From contig JAHJIJ010000034.1 of the NCBI GenBank assembly GCA_018823325.1, positions 1 to 64,000 of the forward strand: DNA of 64,000 bases, in the 5' to 3' direction. This DNA is from Alphaproteobacteria bacterium (GTDB taxonomy: Bacteria; Pseudomonadota; Alphaproteobacteria; Sphingomonadales; Sphingomonadaceae). The stretch's first letter is position 1; each line of letters starts with the position of its first letter. Made by a program: the position numbers and the translations under genes. Under the pieces are notes generated by a model. That model had not been told where the DNA came from, did not search any database, and saw only the letters and a program-made list of their open reading frames with translations. Positions 47,644 through 55,888 of the stretch are shown in pieces.

Positions 47644-48293
47644 ACCCAAACGGAGCAATCTTTCTTTCAGCCGGCGTTCCAGATGCCAGCGCGAAGCATT
47701 TTATGGGAGTTGGCGACACGGCGGCAATATCGGCTGCAGTGTCGGCGCTTCTTTATGTCACGCTTGGTCGTCGCAGGCTGGTGTGGGGCGGCCATCCATC
47801 CATTACACCTATGGTTTGGTCCTTCGCCGAGACCATGTCAGTCGACTATGGCACTTGGGTTAAGCTCTATCAGAGTGAGATCTTCGAGGATGAATTTCCG
47901 GAAGAGACTGCGCGCTTCCAGAATGTAGTCATAACGAAGCGGGGGGACGATGTGGCGAGCAGCCTCGAGCACATGCGCAAGCGAATGCTCGACGAGACAG
48001 ATTTCAGCGCGGCGGTTTTCGTTGGTGGTATGAAGGGCATCATGGATGAATATACGCTCTTCAAAGAGCGAGCGCCCGAAGCAGCGATAATACCGGTAAT
48101 GTCTACTGGTGGCGCCGCAGAGGTACTTGGAACGAGGTTACGGATAGCTCCCTCGCTCGCGTTGCAGCTGGATTACGTCGCACTCCTACACGAGACGCTC
48201 CAGATCGATGTCAACGAGAAGCGCTATACAACGCCTGAGCAGCAGCCGAAAGATCTAAGAGCTCGGATAGCACGGCCCGAACACCCCGCCTGA
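47616..48293 (+). CDS. SLOG-fold protein partnered with the TIR protein
   Basis: The 225-residue protein has Rossmannoid SLOG/LOG-like features: AIFLSAGVPD at the first strand, GGHPSITP (residues 58-65) and FVGGMKGIMDEY (135-146), the last equivalent to the glycine-rich nucleotide-binding loop of the fold. SLOG domains in conflict systems bind or process NAD-derived nucleotides, as in Thoeris ThsA. Here the domain stands alone, without SIR2 or a transmembrane effector. ATG at 47616 overlaps the TIR gene; a GTG at 47631 is an alternative. The SLOG call rests on motifs and needs profile confirmation. Confidence 0.72.
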   Translation: MGARSVGQLNPNGAIFLSAGVPDASAKHFMGVGDTAAISAAVSALLYVTLGRRRLVWGGHPSITPMVWSFAETMSVDYGTWVKLYQSEIFEDEFPEETARFQNVVITKRGDDVASSLEHMRKRMLDETDFSAAVFVGGMKGIMDEYTLFKERAPEAAIIPVMSTGGAAEVLGTRLRIAPSLALQLDYVALLHETLQIDVNEKRYTTPEQQPKDLRARIARPEHPA

Positions 48294-48313
48294 CGATGGG
48301 CGAACCGCTACCT

Positions 48314-48898
48314 CTAAAAAATCCTCCGAGTCAACGGGTTACGAAGGCTCATGCCTAGCGCATCTGCAAGACGCTTCTGCTCGGCCGCCCGATACTCCCT
48401 CACGCGACGTGGCCTGTGATGGTAGGTCGATAAATCCACGGTCTCGTATAGCGAAAGATACTCCTGCCCCTCGTAACGCTCTCCGCCCTCAAGGATTGGT
48501 AGCACGTAGACCTGACAGTCGGGATGAGAAAAAGCATCAAAGTAGCCCAGTTCCCAAGGGCACCACTTTGAGACCGATGCACTCGGGGTGTGTGCGTAAA
48601 AGAGTGTATCGCACTGCCGCATTCGAACGCGAAGCTTGTCGGCATGTTCGCGCGAAACCTTAGATCGGTCGAGCCGCGCGTCCTCAATCCAATCGACGTA
48701 GACGGTTCGACCGCTCTCCTCAATGAGCTGCTTGGCTCCGAGAACAAGCTCGCGATCCTGATGTGAATGAGAGAGGAAAATATCGAACTTCGTCTTCGCG
48801 GTGTCCCTAGCCTCGCGGAGCAGCGCCTCGTCCGACTTCGAGGCGCGCTGGCGAGCACGACGTGCCGCGTTTCTGACTTCATCCGCCCGTAAAACCAT
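48314..48898 (-). CDS. TIR-domain protein (short)
   Basis: The 194-residue protein has a charged N-terminal helix (1-35) and a TIR domain: KFDIFLSHSHQDRELVLGAK, RTVYVDWIEDARLDRSKVS, and SKWCPWELGYFDAF with Glu116 as candidate catalytic residue. GGAGG lies 6 bases before the ATG. It is convergent with the TIR-SLOG pair, with 20 bases between stops. It could be a signal-producing NADase or an effector. Confidence 0.88.
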   Translation of the reverse strand: MVLRADEVRNAARRARQRASKSDEALLREARDTAKTKFDIFLSHSHQDRELVLGAKQLIEESGRTVYVDWIEDARLDRSKVSREHADKLRVRMRQCDTLFYAHTPSASVSKWCPWELGYFDAFSHPDCQVYVLPILEGGERYEGQEYLSLYETVDLSTYHHRPRRVREYRAAEQKRLADALGMSLRNPLTRRIF

Positions 48899-49058
48899 TG
48901 GGTTCCTCCCACACTCACTCAGACAGTGCGACTGCAGGCCGCAACGATTACCTCAGTGTTCGAAGTGCCCCCAAGCACCGCTTAGGCGATCTTGCTGATA
49001 GAGCGAGCAAGGCAGCACGGCGCCGCATCGGCTCAGCTGCGAAGAACGCCAACCTAAG

Positions 49059-49505
49059 TTATTTGCCGGCAGCCTTCGCAGCGGCATCTATCCATCTCTT
49101 CAAGTCCGCGTGCGTGGTGTACTTGTAGATTGGGTAGCCGGCGTCTGTCAGCAACGTCGGAGTTGCACCTACGGGACCCGACGTGCCATCAACGCTCTTT
49201 AGATGATGTATCTGTACGCCGACAACGCCATTACCCCGGGCAATTGACTGTTCAATCTCGTAGTTGATGTATTTTCGTCCAGCCGTTGCGCTTCCGATGC
49301 ACACTACGGTTACCGATGTTCCTATGAGCCCATTGTCGATCAATGTCTTGATCGCGGCATCTCCCTTTTTCTTGCTTTCCTCCCACAACGATTTGTCGCG
49401 GAAGCCAGCAGCCGACTCTTCGATGACCTCCGGAAGGTTACGAATCTGGTTCACCCGGAAGATGTCTTGCTGGTAGTGGAAGCTGAAGAAGACGTGCCGC
49501 GCCAT
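49059..49505 (-). CDS. ThsB-like TIR-fold protein (DUF1863/MTH538 family)
   Basis: The 148-residue protein matches the DUF1863 TIR-like family that includes the Thoeris sensor ThsB: HVFFSFHYQQDIFRVNQIRN, AGFRDKSLWEESKKKGDAAIK, GTSVTVVCIGSATAGRKYINYEIEQSI (Glu83 in the likely active site) and GNGVVGVQIHHL. In Thoeris ThsB senses infection and makes a cyclic ADP-ribose isomer that activates ThsA. No SIR2-SLOG ThsA is present here. GGAGGG precedes the ATG. Confidence 0.87.
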   Translation of the reverse strand: MARHVFFSFHYQQDIFRVNQIRNLPEVIEESAAGFRDKSLWEESKKKGDAAIKTLIDNGLIGTSVTVVCIGSATAGRKYINYEIEQSIARGNGVVGVQIHHLKSVDGTSGPVGATPTLLTDAGYPIYKYTTHADLKRWIDAAAKAAGK

Positions 49506-49560
49506 GAGCCCTCCAGTGCGATTGCCCCAGCATGACTAAAGTATTATCCCGTCACAGCCA

Positions 49561-49597
49561 AACAAAAAGCCCCGCCGACAATGCCGGCAGGGCCTTT
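49561..49597 (-). terminator. Rho-independent terminator of rplQ
   Basis: A 9-bp stem with one G-U pair (49569-49577 with 49585-49593) is followed on the minus strand by TTTTTGTT. It ends the ribosomal transcript before the TIR island. Confidence 0.85.
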
Positions 49598-49649
49598 TCT
49601 GTATCTCGCGCGGGTCAGAGAGCCGCGCGGCGCGTCGGGGGCGGAGGCC

Positions 49650-50075
49650 TCAGGCGGCTTCCAGCTCGTCCTCGTCGGCGGTCTGCACCGGGCCGCTGTC
49701 CTGGCCCTTGGCGCTCACGTCGCGGTCGACCAGTTCGATGATCGCCATCTGCACCGCGTCCGATGCGCGGATGTCGGCGCGGATCACGCGGGTGTAGCCG
49801 CCGGCGCGGTCCTTGTAGCGCTCGGCCAGCACGTCAAACAGCTTGGCAAGCTGCGCATCGTCGAGCAGGCGGGCATGGGCCAGACGGCGATTGGAGAGGC
49901 CGCCGCGCTTCGCCAGCGTGATCAGCTTCTCGACATAGGGGCGCAGTTCCTTCGCCTTGGGCAGCGTGGTCTTGATCTGCTCGTGCTTGATGAGCGCGGC
50001 CGCCATGTTGCGGAAGAGCGCGGTGCGGTGGGCCGAGGTGCGCTGCAGCTTGCGGCCGCCATATCTATGACGCAT
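49650..50075 (-). CDS. rplQ: 50S ribosomal protein L17
   Basis: The 141-residue protein starts [20 protein letters not shown], the invariant L17 opening, and has an acidic C-terminal tail. It normally follows rpoA directly; here it is 4.6 kb away and has its own candidate promoter. Confidence 0.98.
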   Translation of the reverse strand: MRHRYGGRKLQRTSAHRTALFRNMAAALIKHEQIKTTLPKAKELRPYVEKLITLAKRGGLSNRRLAHARLLDDAQLAKLFDVLAERYKDRAGGYTRVIRADIRASDAVQMAIIELVDRDVSAKGQDSGPVQTADEDELEAA

Positions 50076-50184
50076 GGGTCTTGTCCTTCGTTCGTTATGG
50101 GGCCGTACAAGGCACCCCGTACCAGGCGATGATCACGGGCACCGCCAGAACCCGGCCTCCTGCAAGAAGGACTTGAAGCGCCGC

Positions 50185-50213
50185 CCTAAAGCCGCTCACG
50201 CGCGAAAAGTCAA
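50185..50213 (-). promoter_or_regulatory. Candidate rplQ promoter
   Basis: On the minus strand TTGACT (50213-50208) and TTTAGG (50190-50185) are separated by 17 bases, 110 bases before the rplQ ATG and downstream of the terminase stop. The -35 is the same as in the candidate rpsM promoter. Confidence 0.45.
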
Positions 50214-50244
50214 GGGAAAGCCGCCCCCGCGCTCACCCGCGCCC

Positions 50245-51639
50245 TCACAGGAAGCGAATCCCCGGCGCGCCCTGCGGCGCCAGCATCAGCGCATGCATTG
50301 CCCACACCATCGCGTCGGCACGATCCGGCGAGCGGCCCGGCCCTTCATAGCCGCCCCCGGCGATCAGCCCGCGCAATTGCTCCTCCAGCGCCGGGAAGCG
50401 CCCCGCGAACCGCGCCCGCCCCGCCTCGAACAGCGCCGCGACCGGCTCGGCCCGCGCCACCTTCCCCCGCCGCGCCGTCACCAGCCGTACGGGCAGCGCG
50501 CATCCCGCGCTCGCCAGCACGCTGCGCACCATGTCGCCGCCCTGATTGGCCTCCGCCACCACGCGGTCCGCCCCATGCGCCTCCACCGCCGCCGCGACCG
50601 CCCGCGCCCAGCGCTCGGGCGAGGCATGGTCCACGCTATGATCGGCCAGCACATGCGCCACGCGCGCCGCATCCGCCGCGTCCACCCCGCAAGCAACAAT
50701 CCCGCAAGACCCCGCCGCACTCGCCGGCGGATCAACCCCGATCACGATCCGCGCCAGATTCCCCGCGTCCACCACGCCGCCCCGACACGCCTCGATCAGC
50801 GCCGCCGGCCAGAGCGATCCCGCCAGATCCTCGCTCATCAGCCCCTCGATTTCCTGCCGCCCCAGCGCGGTGCCGCCATAGGCCGCGTCCACCGCGCGCA
50901 GCCAGCTCTCGGGCAGGTGCGGATTGACCCCGCTCGCCCCGCCGGTGCGCACCGTATCCGGCGCCTCCAAAATCGCCCGCAGCGTCGTGCAGCCCGCCCG
51001 CGGCGTGGTCGTGACGAGCGCGCGCGGCCCCGCCCCATCGCTCAGCCCCATCCGCAACCCCAGCTGCAGATTGTCCCAGCTCTCCTGCGGATGCCGCCAC
51101 TTGGCCAGCTCGTCGCACCAGGCGATGTGATGCTCCGGCCCGCGCAGCCCCTCAGGGTTCGCGCCGGAGTAAAGCGTGCCGATCGCCCCGCCCGGCCAGA
51201 TGATCCGGCCCCTGCTGGCCTCGAACCGCGGCCCGCCCCGCACGCCCCCACCCGTTGCCCCCGTCTCGCCCGAGCCATCCTCCGCCCGCACAATCCCCTG
51301 CGCCCCCACCGCCAGCAGCCCGCTCGGCCCCTCGATCATCACGCGCCGCGCTTCCTCCACCGTCGCCGCGACGAGCGCGATCCGCAGCCCCTCGCCCGCC
51401 CGCGCCGCCATGCGCGCCATCTCGTCGACCCACTCGGCCCCGGCGCGCGTCTTGCCATAGCCACGCCCGGCCATCAGCACCCAGGTCCGCCAGTCCCCCG
51501 CCGGCGCCCGCTGCCCCTCATGCGCCCAATGCGCCCAATCGCTGGAAAAGGCCGCCGCTTCCCGCACCGTGAGCCCGCGCAACACCCGCCGCCGCTGCTC
51601 CACGTCCAGCCCATGCAGCCGCCCGCTCACATCGTTCAT
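50245..51639 (-). CDS. Phage/GTA-type terminase large subunit
   Basis: The 464-residue DNA-packaging motor has an N-terminal ATPase with Walker A MAGRGYGKTRAGAEW and Walker B HHIAWCDELAKW, then a C-terminal RNase H-like nuclease with IVIGVDPPAS as first acidic motif and a late DRADAMVWA. It resembles the short terminases of gene transfer agents and tailed phages. GGAG lies 6 bases before the ATG at 51639. No portal, protease or capsid gene follows; the next gene is rplQ. The frame appears intact. Confidence 0.88.
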   Translation of the reverse strand: MNDVSGRLHGLDVEQRRRVLRGLTVREAAAFSSDWAHWAHEGQRAPAGDWRTWVLMAGRGYGKTRAGAEWVDEMARMAARAGEGLRIALVAATVEEARRVMIEGPSGLLAVGAQGIVRAEDGSGETGATGGGVRGGPRFEASRGRIIWPGGAIGTLYSGANPEGLRGPEHHIAWCDELAKWRHPQESWDNLQLGLRMGLSDGAGPRALVTTTPRAGCTTLRAILEAPDTVRTGGASGVNPHLPESWLRAVDAAYGGTALGRQEIEGLMSEDLAGSLWPAALIEACRGGVVDAGNLARIVIGVDPPASAAGSCGIVACGVDAADAARVAHVLADHSVDHASPERWARAVAAAVEAHGADRVVAEANQGGDMVRSVLASAGCALPVRLVTARRGKVARAEPVAALFEAGRARFAGRFPALEEQLRGLIAGGGYEGPGRSPDRADAMVWAMHALMLAPQGAPGIRFL

Positions 51640-51680
51640 CGTCATCTCCAAGGAAAAAAGGCCGCACGCCCGCACCCGCC

Positions 51681-51744
51681 CCACCCCCCTCTCCCGTTCA
51701 CGGGAGAGGGAGGGGCCCGCTGCAAAGCGGTGGGAGGGTGAGGG
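51681..51744. repeat. Inverted repeat, CCCCTCTCCCGTTCACGGGAGAGG family
   Basis: A hairpin CTCTCCCGTTCACGGGAGAG is followed by GGTGGGAGGGTGAGGG. Related in layout to the repeats at 26695 and 44807. Confidence 0.65.
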
Positions 51745-51812
51745 CGGCGAGGGCGCGTCGCGGGGGCCAACGCGGCGCCCCCGAACCTCAGCTGCGCGCC
51801 TAAGCCCTATGT

Positions 51813-51891
51813 TGTGCTCCTGCGAAGGCAGGAGCCCAGGGCAGACGCGCGGTGCCTTGACGCCCTAGGCTCCTGCCTTCGCAGGAGCACA
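51813..51891. repeat. Inverted repeat, TGTGCTCCTGCGAAGGCAGGAG...
   Basis: Two near-complementary arms, each with an internal hairpin (CTCCTGCGAAGGCAGGAG and CTCCTGCCTTCGCAGGAG), lie between the terminase subunit genes. Confidence 0.75.
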
Positions 51892-51922
51892 GAAGGGGGA
51901 AGACGCAACCACCGGCAACACC

Positions 51923-52654
51923 TCACGCCCCCTCATCCCCCTTCACCCCCGCCTTCCGCTTATCCGCCCGCTCAATCGCCTCGATCTTGCGCAAGATGCT
52001 CGCCCGCACCGCATCCAGCTCTTCCGGCCCCGGCCGCCCCTGCGCCCGCCAGTCATAATTCTGCGCCGCCCCGCCCCGCGCCGAGGCGCGATGCAGCCGC
52101 AGCAGGTTCATCATCTCGCCGATGCTCATCGCCGGCCCCGCGCCACGAGACTCCGCGCCGGCATCAGCCCCCTTCGAACCAGCGCTGGAATCAGCACCTG
52201 CATCCGCACCAGCCCGCCCACCAGCGGCCGATCCGCCCGCCGCCCCGGCGCCCTCCACCGCACCGCCAGCGCTCTTGCCCCCATCCGCAGTCCCCTCCGC
52301 GGCGCGCGCAACGCCCCCAGCCTCCCCACCGGAAACCAGCGCACACAGGCGCGCGCTCGCCAGCTCCACCAGCGCCGTCTCGATCCGCGCATAGCCCTGA
52401 TCCAGCGCCAGCGCCCAGGCCGCCGCAAACTCCGCCGAGCGCATCCGGCGATTGTAGATGGCGGTGGTGGAAAAGCCCGCCGCCGCTGCCGCCGCCCGCA
52501 CATTGCAGGTCGCCGCCAGCTCGGTGAGAAAGATGCGCTCGGCCCGCAGCGACCACCGCGCATCGCTCGTGCGGGCAATCTGCGTCTTGCCATTGATCGC
52601 CGGACGCACGACACGCCCCGGCCCCGGCGCACGCGCCGTCCGTTCCTTGCCCAT
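51923..52654 (-). CDS. Terminase small subunit-like protein
   Basis: The 243-residue protein has a helix-turn-helix-type N-terminal domain (ERIFLTELAATCNVRAAAAAAGFSTTAIYNRRMRSAEFAAAW), as in small terminase subunits that recognise the packaging site. A long Ala/Gly low-complexity stretch (~115-180) follows, then a helical C-terminus. AGGAGCTC precedes the ATG. Its position directly upstream of the large subunit supports the call. Confidence 0.8.
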   Translation of the reverse strand: MGKERTARAPGPGRVVRPAINGKTQIARTSDARWSLRAERIFLTELAATCNVRAAAAAAGFSTTAIYNRRMRSAEFAAAWALALDQGYARIETALVELASARLCALVSGGEAGGVARAAEGTADGGKSAGGAVEGAGAAGGSAAGGRAGADAGADSSAGSKGADAGAESRGAGPAMSIGEMMNLLRLHRASARGGAAQNYDWRAQGRPGPEELDAVRASILRKIEAIERADKRKAGVKGDEGA

Positions 52655-52720
52655 GAGAATGAGCTCCTGATCTGATAAAGGGAAAGCACCCCGATGCGCC
52701 CCAGAGGCACGGATCGCGAT

Positions 52721-52757
52721 GTTCTTGATTTGTACCAGAACAGCGTTGCGATGTCAA
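52721..52757 (-). promoter_or_regulatory. Terminase promoter overlapping a LexA-like box
   Basis: On the minus strand TTGACA (52757-52752) and TACAAA (52734-52729) are exactly 17 bases apart, about 75 bases before the small terminase ATG. On the plus strand GTTCTTGATTTGTAC (52721-52735) is one mismatch from the alphaproteobacterial LexA pattern GTTC-N7-GTTC and covers the -10. This suggests SOS control. Confidence 0.5.
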
Positions 52758-52803
52758 GGTTTTTGGGTAGAGCAGCCGAGCCGCGACCGCCACCGGAGCG
52801 ACG

Positions 52804-53100
52804 TCACCGCCCCCGATAAGGCTCGCACGCCACGCCGTCCCCATCCCGGTCCAGCGCCGGGCGATACCCCGGCTGCCCCCTGCGGATCGGCGCAACCCCC
52901 GCCGCCCGCGCATCGTCGCAGCGGCGGAAATAGACATAGGGGCGCTCGTCGACCGGCTCACGCAGCGGCGCGACCTTCACCTCACGCGGCGCAACAACTC
53001 GAGGCGCTTCCAAAACCTTGCCCGGCGTGGTCGCCAACAGCGTTGCGCCAAAGGTGCCGGATGCCAACAGGCCGGTGAAAATCAGAAATTGCTTGTCCAT
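52804..53100 (-). CDS. Excalibur calcium-binding domain protein
   Basis: The 98-residue protein has an N-terminal hydrophobic segment (FLIFTGLLASGTFGATLLA) and a C-terminal excalibur domain with paired cysteines (YFRRCDDARAAG; GDGVACE) and the DRDGDG calcium loop. It is probably exported or membrane-anchored. ATG at 53100 is chosen; the open frame to 53184 lacks support. Confidence 0.88.
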   Translation of the reverse strand: MDKQFLIFTGLLASGTFGATLLATTPGKVLEAPRVVAPREVKVAPLREPVDERPYVYFRRCDDARAAGVAPIRRGQPGYRPALDRDGDGVACEPYRGR

Positions 53101-53250
53101 GTCTTGCCCCAAGCTCTCATGCGCATTGGAAGCCCTTGCGAAGGACTGGCTCAGGCTAACATGATAAGGGCGCGCTGTTAACAAAAGGTCGATCCGGCAC
53201 GGTGAAGTTCGCGTCTCGGAAAGGAGTGGCGACGCTCAGGCTTCCCTTCT

Positions 53251-54378
53251 TTACCCGAGTTGGGGGAGGTTGGCAGAACGAGGGCTATTGCCATGGACTT
53301 TCGACAGGCTGGCAAGGGCGGCTGAAAAAGGCGCCGTAACTCCACTGCGAGAAACCTGCAGAAGCTCATTGAGTCCATTGTCGCTGGAAAGATGGATGCT
53401 TTCGTACCGACACAGCGGGATTTGGTAGTTGTTCGAGAACCGGCGATCTGGTCCGCCACTTTTGTTGGGGTGCTTCCACACGTGGCCAAGCACCTGGGTG
53501 TCGGAAGGAACCGTACCCTCCTCGATAAAATTGGAATCCTGCCAGTTTACTGACAAGCGATCATAGGCGACCGCTCCAACTTTTCCGCTGTCCACGACCA
53601 ACAGGAAATCCGGAAAGAAGTATAGATTCTCTTTGCCGCTTTTTATCATTGGAGGAGTGATGTTGCTCTTAATCACCCTCGGCAATGAATAATCAAAAAT
53701 CGTCGGCCGCTTGTCGACAACGTGACTCGCACCAGCATTACGTTTCCAAGTATGAATATCGCGCACCGCGCCGCCCGCATCGACGTGCCATTTGCTGATG
53801 CATTTCTGCATTTCGTCAAAAGCTGCCGTCACTAACTGGTATGTGTTTTGCACGTCGTCTTCTAGATCATATAGCAGGACGGATGACCGCTTGAAGCTGT
53901 CCAGCCATGCGCCGACCCCAACGCCCAGCAACGTCAGTATCACGCCAAACCAAAATCCCTTGGCCCCCGCACCGACGATTAGCAGCAACCAAATCAATGC
54001 TCCTCCCCAGCCAAGCGCCTTCGCCATCGAAACGGAACTCTGCTTCTCATTTAAATCTGCAAGGATTTCGGAGAAGCGACTATCCTCCATTTGGAGGACG
54101 TCAGAAGATGAAACCCGTATCATCTCCACCTCTGCGTTATTGCGCAATGGAGGAGAGATCGGAGGAGAACTCAGGCTGGGAGAAGTAGATTTTGCCTTTC
54201 CGCGATTTGGAAAGCTGGAGCGATAATAAAGCCCGCCCCTACCTGCGTGGATGTAGTGCCCACGAGGCCCCGTTCCAATACGGAGTCCTTTGACGCCCAC
54301 GGACACTCCGATACCGCCCTTGGACAGATTGAAGCGAAATGGCCCCGCACTAACCGACTTTCTTATGTAGAAAGGCAT
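53251..54378 (-). CDS. DUF4236 domain membrane protein
   Basis: The 375-residue protein opens with the DUF4236 motif MPFYIRKSVSAGPFRFNLSK and GIGVSVGVKGLRIGTGPRG. A membrane hairpin follows (ALIWLLLIVGAGAKGFWFGVILTLLGVGVGAW, residues ~125-160), then a ~200-residue soluble domain. GGGGGTGACG precedes the ATG at 54378. Base composition is clearly AT-richer than the ribosomal genes on both sides, a sign of horizontal gain. Function unknown. Confidence 0.85.
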   Translation of the reverse strand: MPFYIRKSVSAGPFRFNLSKGGIGVSVGVKGLRIGTGPRGHYIHAGRGGLYYRSSFPNRGKAKSTSPSLSSPPISPPLRNNAEVEMIRVSSSDVLQMEDSRFSEILADLNEKQSSVSMAKALGWGGALIWLLLIVGAGAKGFWFGVILTLLGVGVGAWLDSFKRSSVLLYDLEDDVQNTYQLVTAAFDEMQKCISKWHVDAGGAVRDIHTWKRNAGASHVVDKRPTIFDYSLPRVIKSNITPPMIKSGKENLYFFPDFLLVVDSGKVGAVAYDRLSVNWQDSNFIEEGTVPSDTQVLGHVWKHPNKSGGPDRRFSNNYQIPLCRYESIHLSSDNGLNELLQVSRSGVTAPFSAALASLSKVHGNSPRSANLPQLG

Positions 54379-54465
54379 CGTCACCCCCACTCTCGACTTT
54401 ATGGTATCTTGCCGCGATTGGGTAAATATTCGACGTATCGACGCGAAAGACACGCCAACAATTAG

Positions 54466-54597
54466 CCCCTCCTCTTCAGAGGAGGGGTTGGGGTGGTGCT
54501 GGACCTTCAAGAGATGGCGCGCGGCTGAACGGCGAATCTGCGTGCGATGCTTCGCATCGCCCCCACCCCTTGCCCCTCCCCTGAAGGGGAGGGGTTA
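54466..54597. repeat. Inverted repeat, CCCCTCCTCTTCAGAGGAGGGG...
   Basis: Two hairpins (CCCCTCCTCTTCAGAGGAGG and CCCCTCCCCTGAAGGGGAGG) with complementary flanks (GGGGTTGGGGTGG and CCCCACCCCTTG) make a composite palindrome between the DUF4236 gene and the rpoA terminator. Confidence 0.7.
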
Positions 54598-54615
54598 AGC
54601 GCGTTTTCCCCCAAA

Positions 54616-54645
54616 CAGAAAAAGCCCCCGCCTTCCGGCAGGGGC
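54616..54645 (-). terminator. Rho-independent terminator after rpoA
   Basis: A 9-bp stem with one G-U pair (54624-54632 with 54637-54645) and a GGAA loop is followed by TTTTTCTG on the minus strand. It closely resembles the rplQ terminator at 49561, and its presence shows that rpoA and rplQ are no longer one transcript. Confidence 0.85.
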
Positions 54646-54699
54646 CTTTCTCATCATCCAAGCCAAACCGGGTCAAAGGTTCACTTTGACCCGAATTCT

Positions 54700-55764
54700 T
54701 TAGCCCAGCAATTCCTGCTCGAGCTTCTTGGCGATCTCCTCGATGTTCTCCGGCGGCCAGCCGGGGATGTCCATCCCCAGGCGCAGCCCCATGCTGGAGA
54801 GCACTTCCTTGATCTCGTTGAGGCTCTTGCGGCCGAAGTTCGGCGTGCGGAGCATCTCGGCCTCGGTCTTCTGGACGAGGTCGCCGATGTAGATGATGTT
54901 GTCGTTCTTGAGGCAGTTGGCCGAACGGACCGAAAGCTCCAGCTCGTCCACCTTCTTGAGCAGATAGCGGTTGATCTGATTCGCATCGCCCTCGCCATCG
55001 TCGGAGGCCGCACCTGCGCCCGAACCCGTGCTCGGGCCGGCCGTCGGCAAGGCATCCTCGAAGTGGACGAAGAGCTGCAGCTGGTCCTGCAGGATGCGCG
55101 CAGCATAAGCCACGGCGTCCTCGGGGCTCACCGTGCCGTCCGTTTCCACCGTCAGGTTCAGCCGGTCATAGTCCAGCTCCTGGCCGATGCGGGCGTTCTC
55201 GACCTTATAGGCCACCTGGCGCACGGGCGAGTAGAGCGCGTCCACCGGAATGAGGCCGATCGGCGCGTCGGCCGGGCGGTTGTTCGCGGCGGGCACATAG
55301 CCCTTACCCGTGTCGACGGTCAGCTCCATGTTGAAGCTGGCGCCTTCATCGAGATGGCAGATCACCTGATCGCTGTTCATCACGGCCATGTCACCGGTCA
55401 CGACGATGTCGCCGGCGGTCACGGTCGTCGGGCCGGTTGCGCTCAGCTGAAGGCGGCGGGGACCGTCGCCTTCCATCTTCAGCGCAATCTGCTTCACGTT
55501 GAGGACGATGTCGGTCACGTCCTCACGCACGCCGGCCAGGCTCGAGAATTCGTGAAGCACGTTCTCGATCTTGATCGCCGTAACAGCAGCGCCCTGCAAC
55601 GAGGACAAGAGCACGCGGCGAAGCGCGTTGCCCAGCGTCAGGCCGAAGCCGCGCTCAAGCGGCTCGGCGACGAAGGTCGCGCGGCGCTTCGGGTCGCCCC
55701 CGGCCTTGATCTCGAGGCCGTTGGGCTTCTTCAATTCCTGCCAGTTCCTGATGTTGACAGTCAT
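54700..55764 (-). CDS. rpoA: DNA-directed RNA polymerase subunit alpha
   Basis: The 354-residue alpha subunit has the assembly N-terminal domain ([35 protein letters not shown]) and the C-terminal DNA/activator-binding domain ([38 protein letters not shown]). A Gly/Ser-rich linker contains a short extra stretch compared with E. coli. It is intact. Confidence 0.98.
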   Translation of the reverse strand: MTVNIRNWQELKKPNGLEIKAGGDPKRRATFVAEPLERGFGLTLGNALRRVLLSSLQGAAVTAIKIENVLHEFSSLAGVREDVTDIVLNVKQIALKMEGDGPRRLQLSATGPTTVTAGDIVVTGDMAVMNSDQVICHLDEGASFNMELTVDTGKGYVPAANNRPADAPIGLIPVDALYSPVRQVAYKVENARIGQELDYDRLNLTVETDGTVSPEDAVAYAARILQDQLQLFVHFEDALPTAGPSTGSGAGAASDDGEGDANQINRYLLKKVDELELSVRSANCLKNDNIIYIGDLVQKTEAEMLRTPNFGRKSLNEIKEVLSSMGLRLGMDIPGWPPENIEEIAKKLEQELLG

Positions 55765-55888
55765 GTATTTCCCCTGGGAGTTGGGCGGAGGTCGGTGGAG
55801 TGCAGCTGCGATCCGGCCCCGGCCTTAGAAGGAATGGTCGGGCAGGGAGGAGGTTTCCGAAGAAATCCCGCCCTGCTCGTCGGGCCGT

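Noticed and set aside
50074..51741. A 555-codon plus-strand Pro/Arg/His-rich frame over the terminase
   Set aside because: Antisense to the large terminase gene, which has Walker motifs and a good start.
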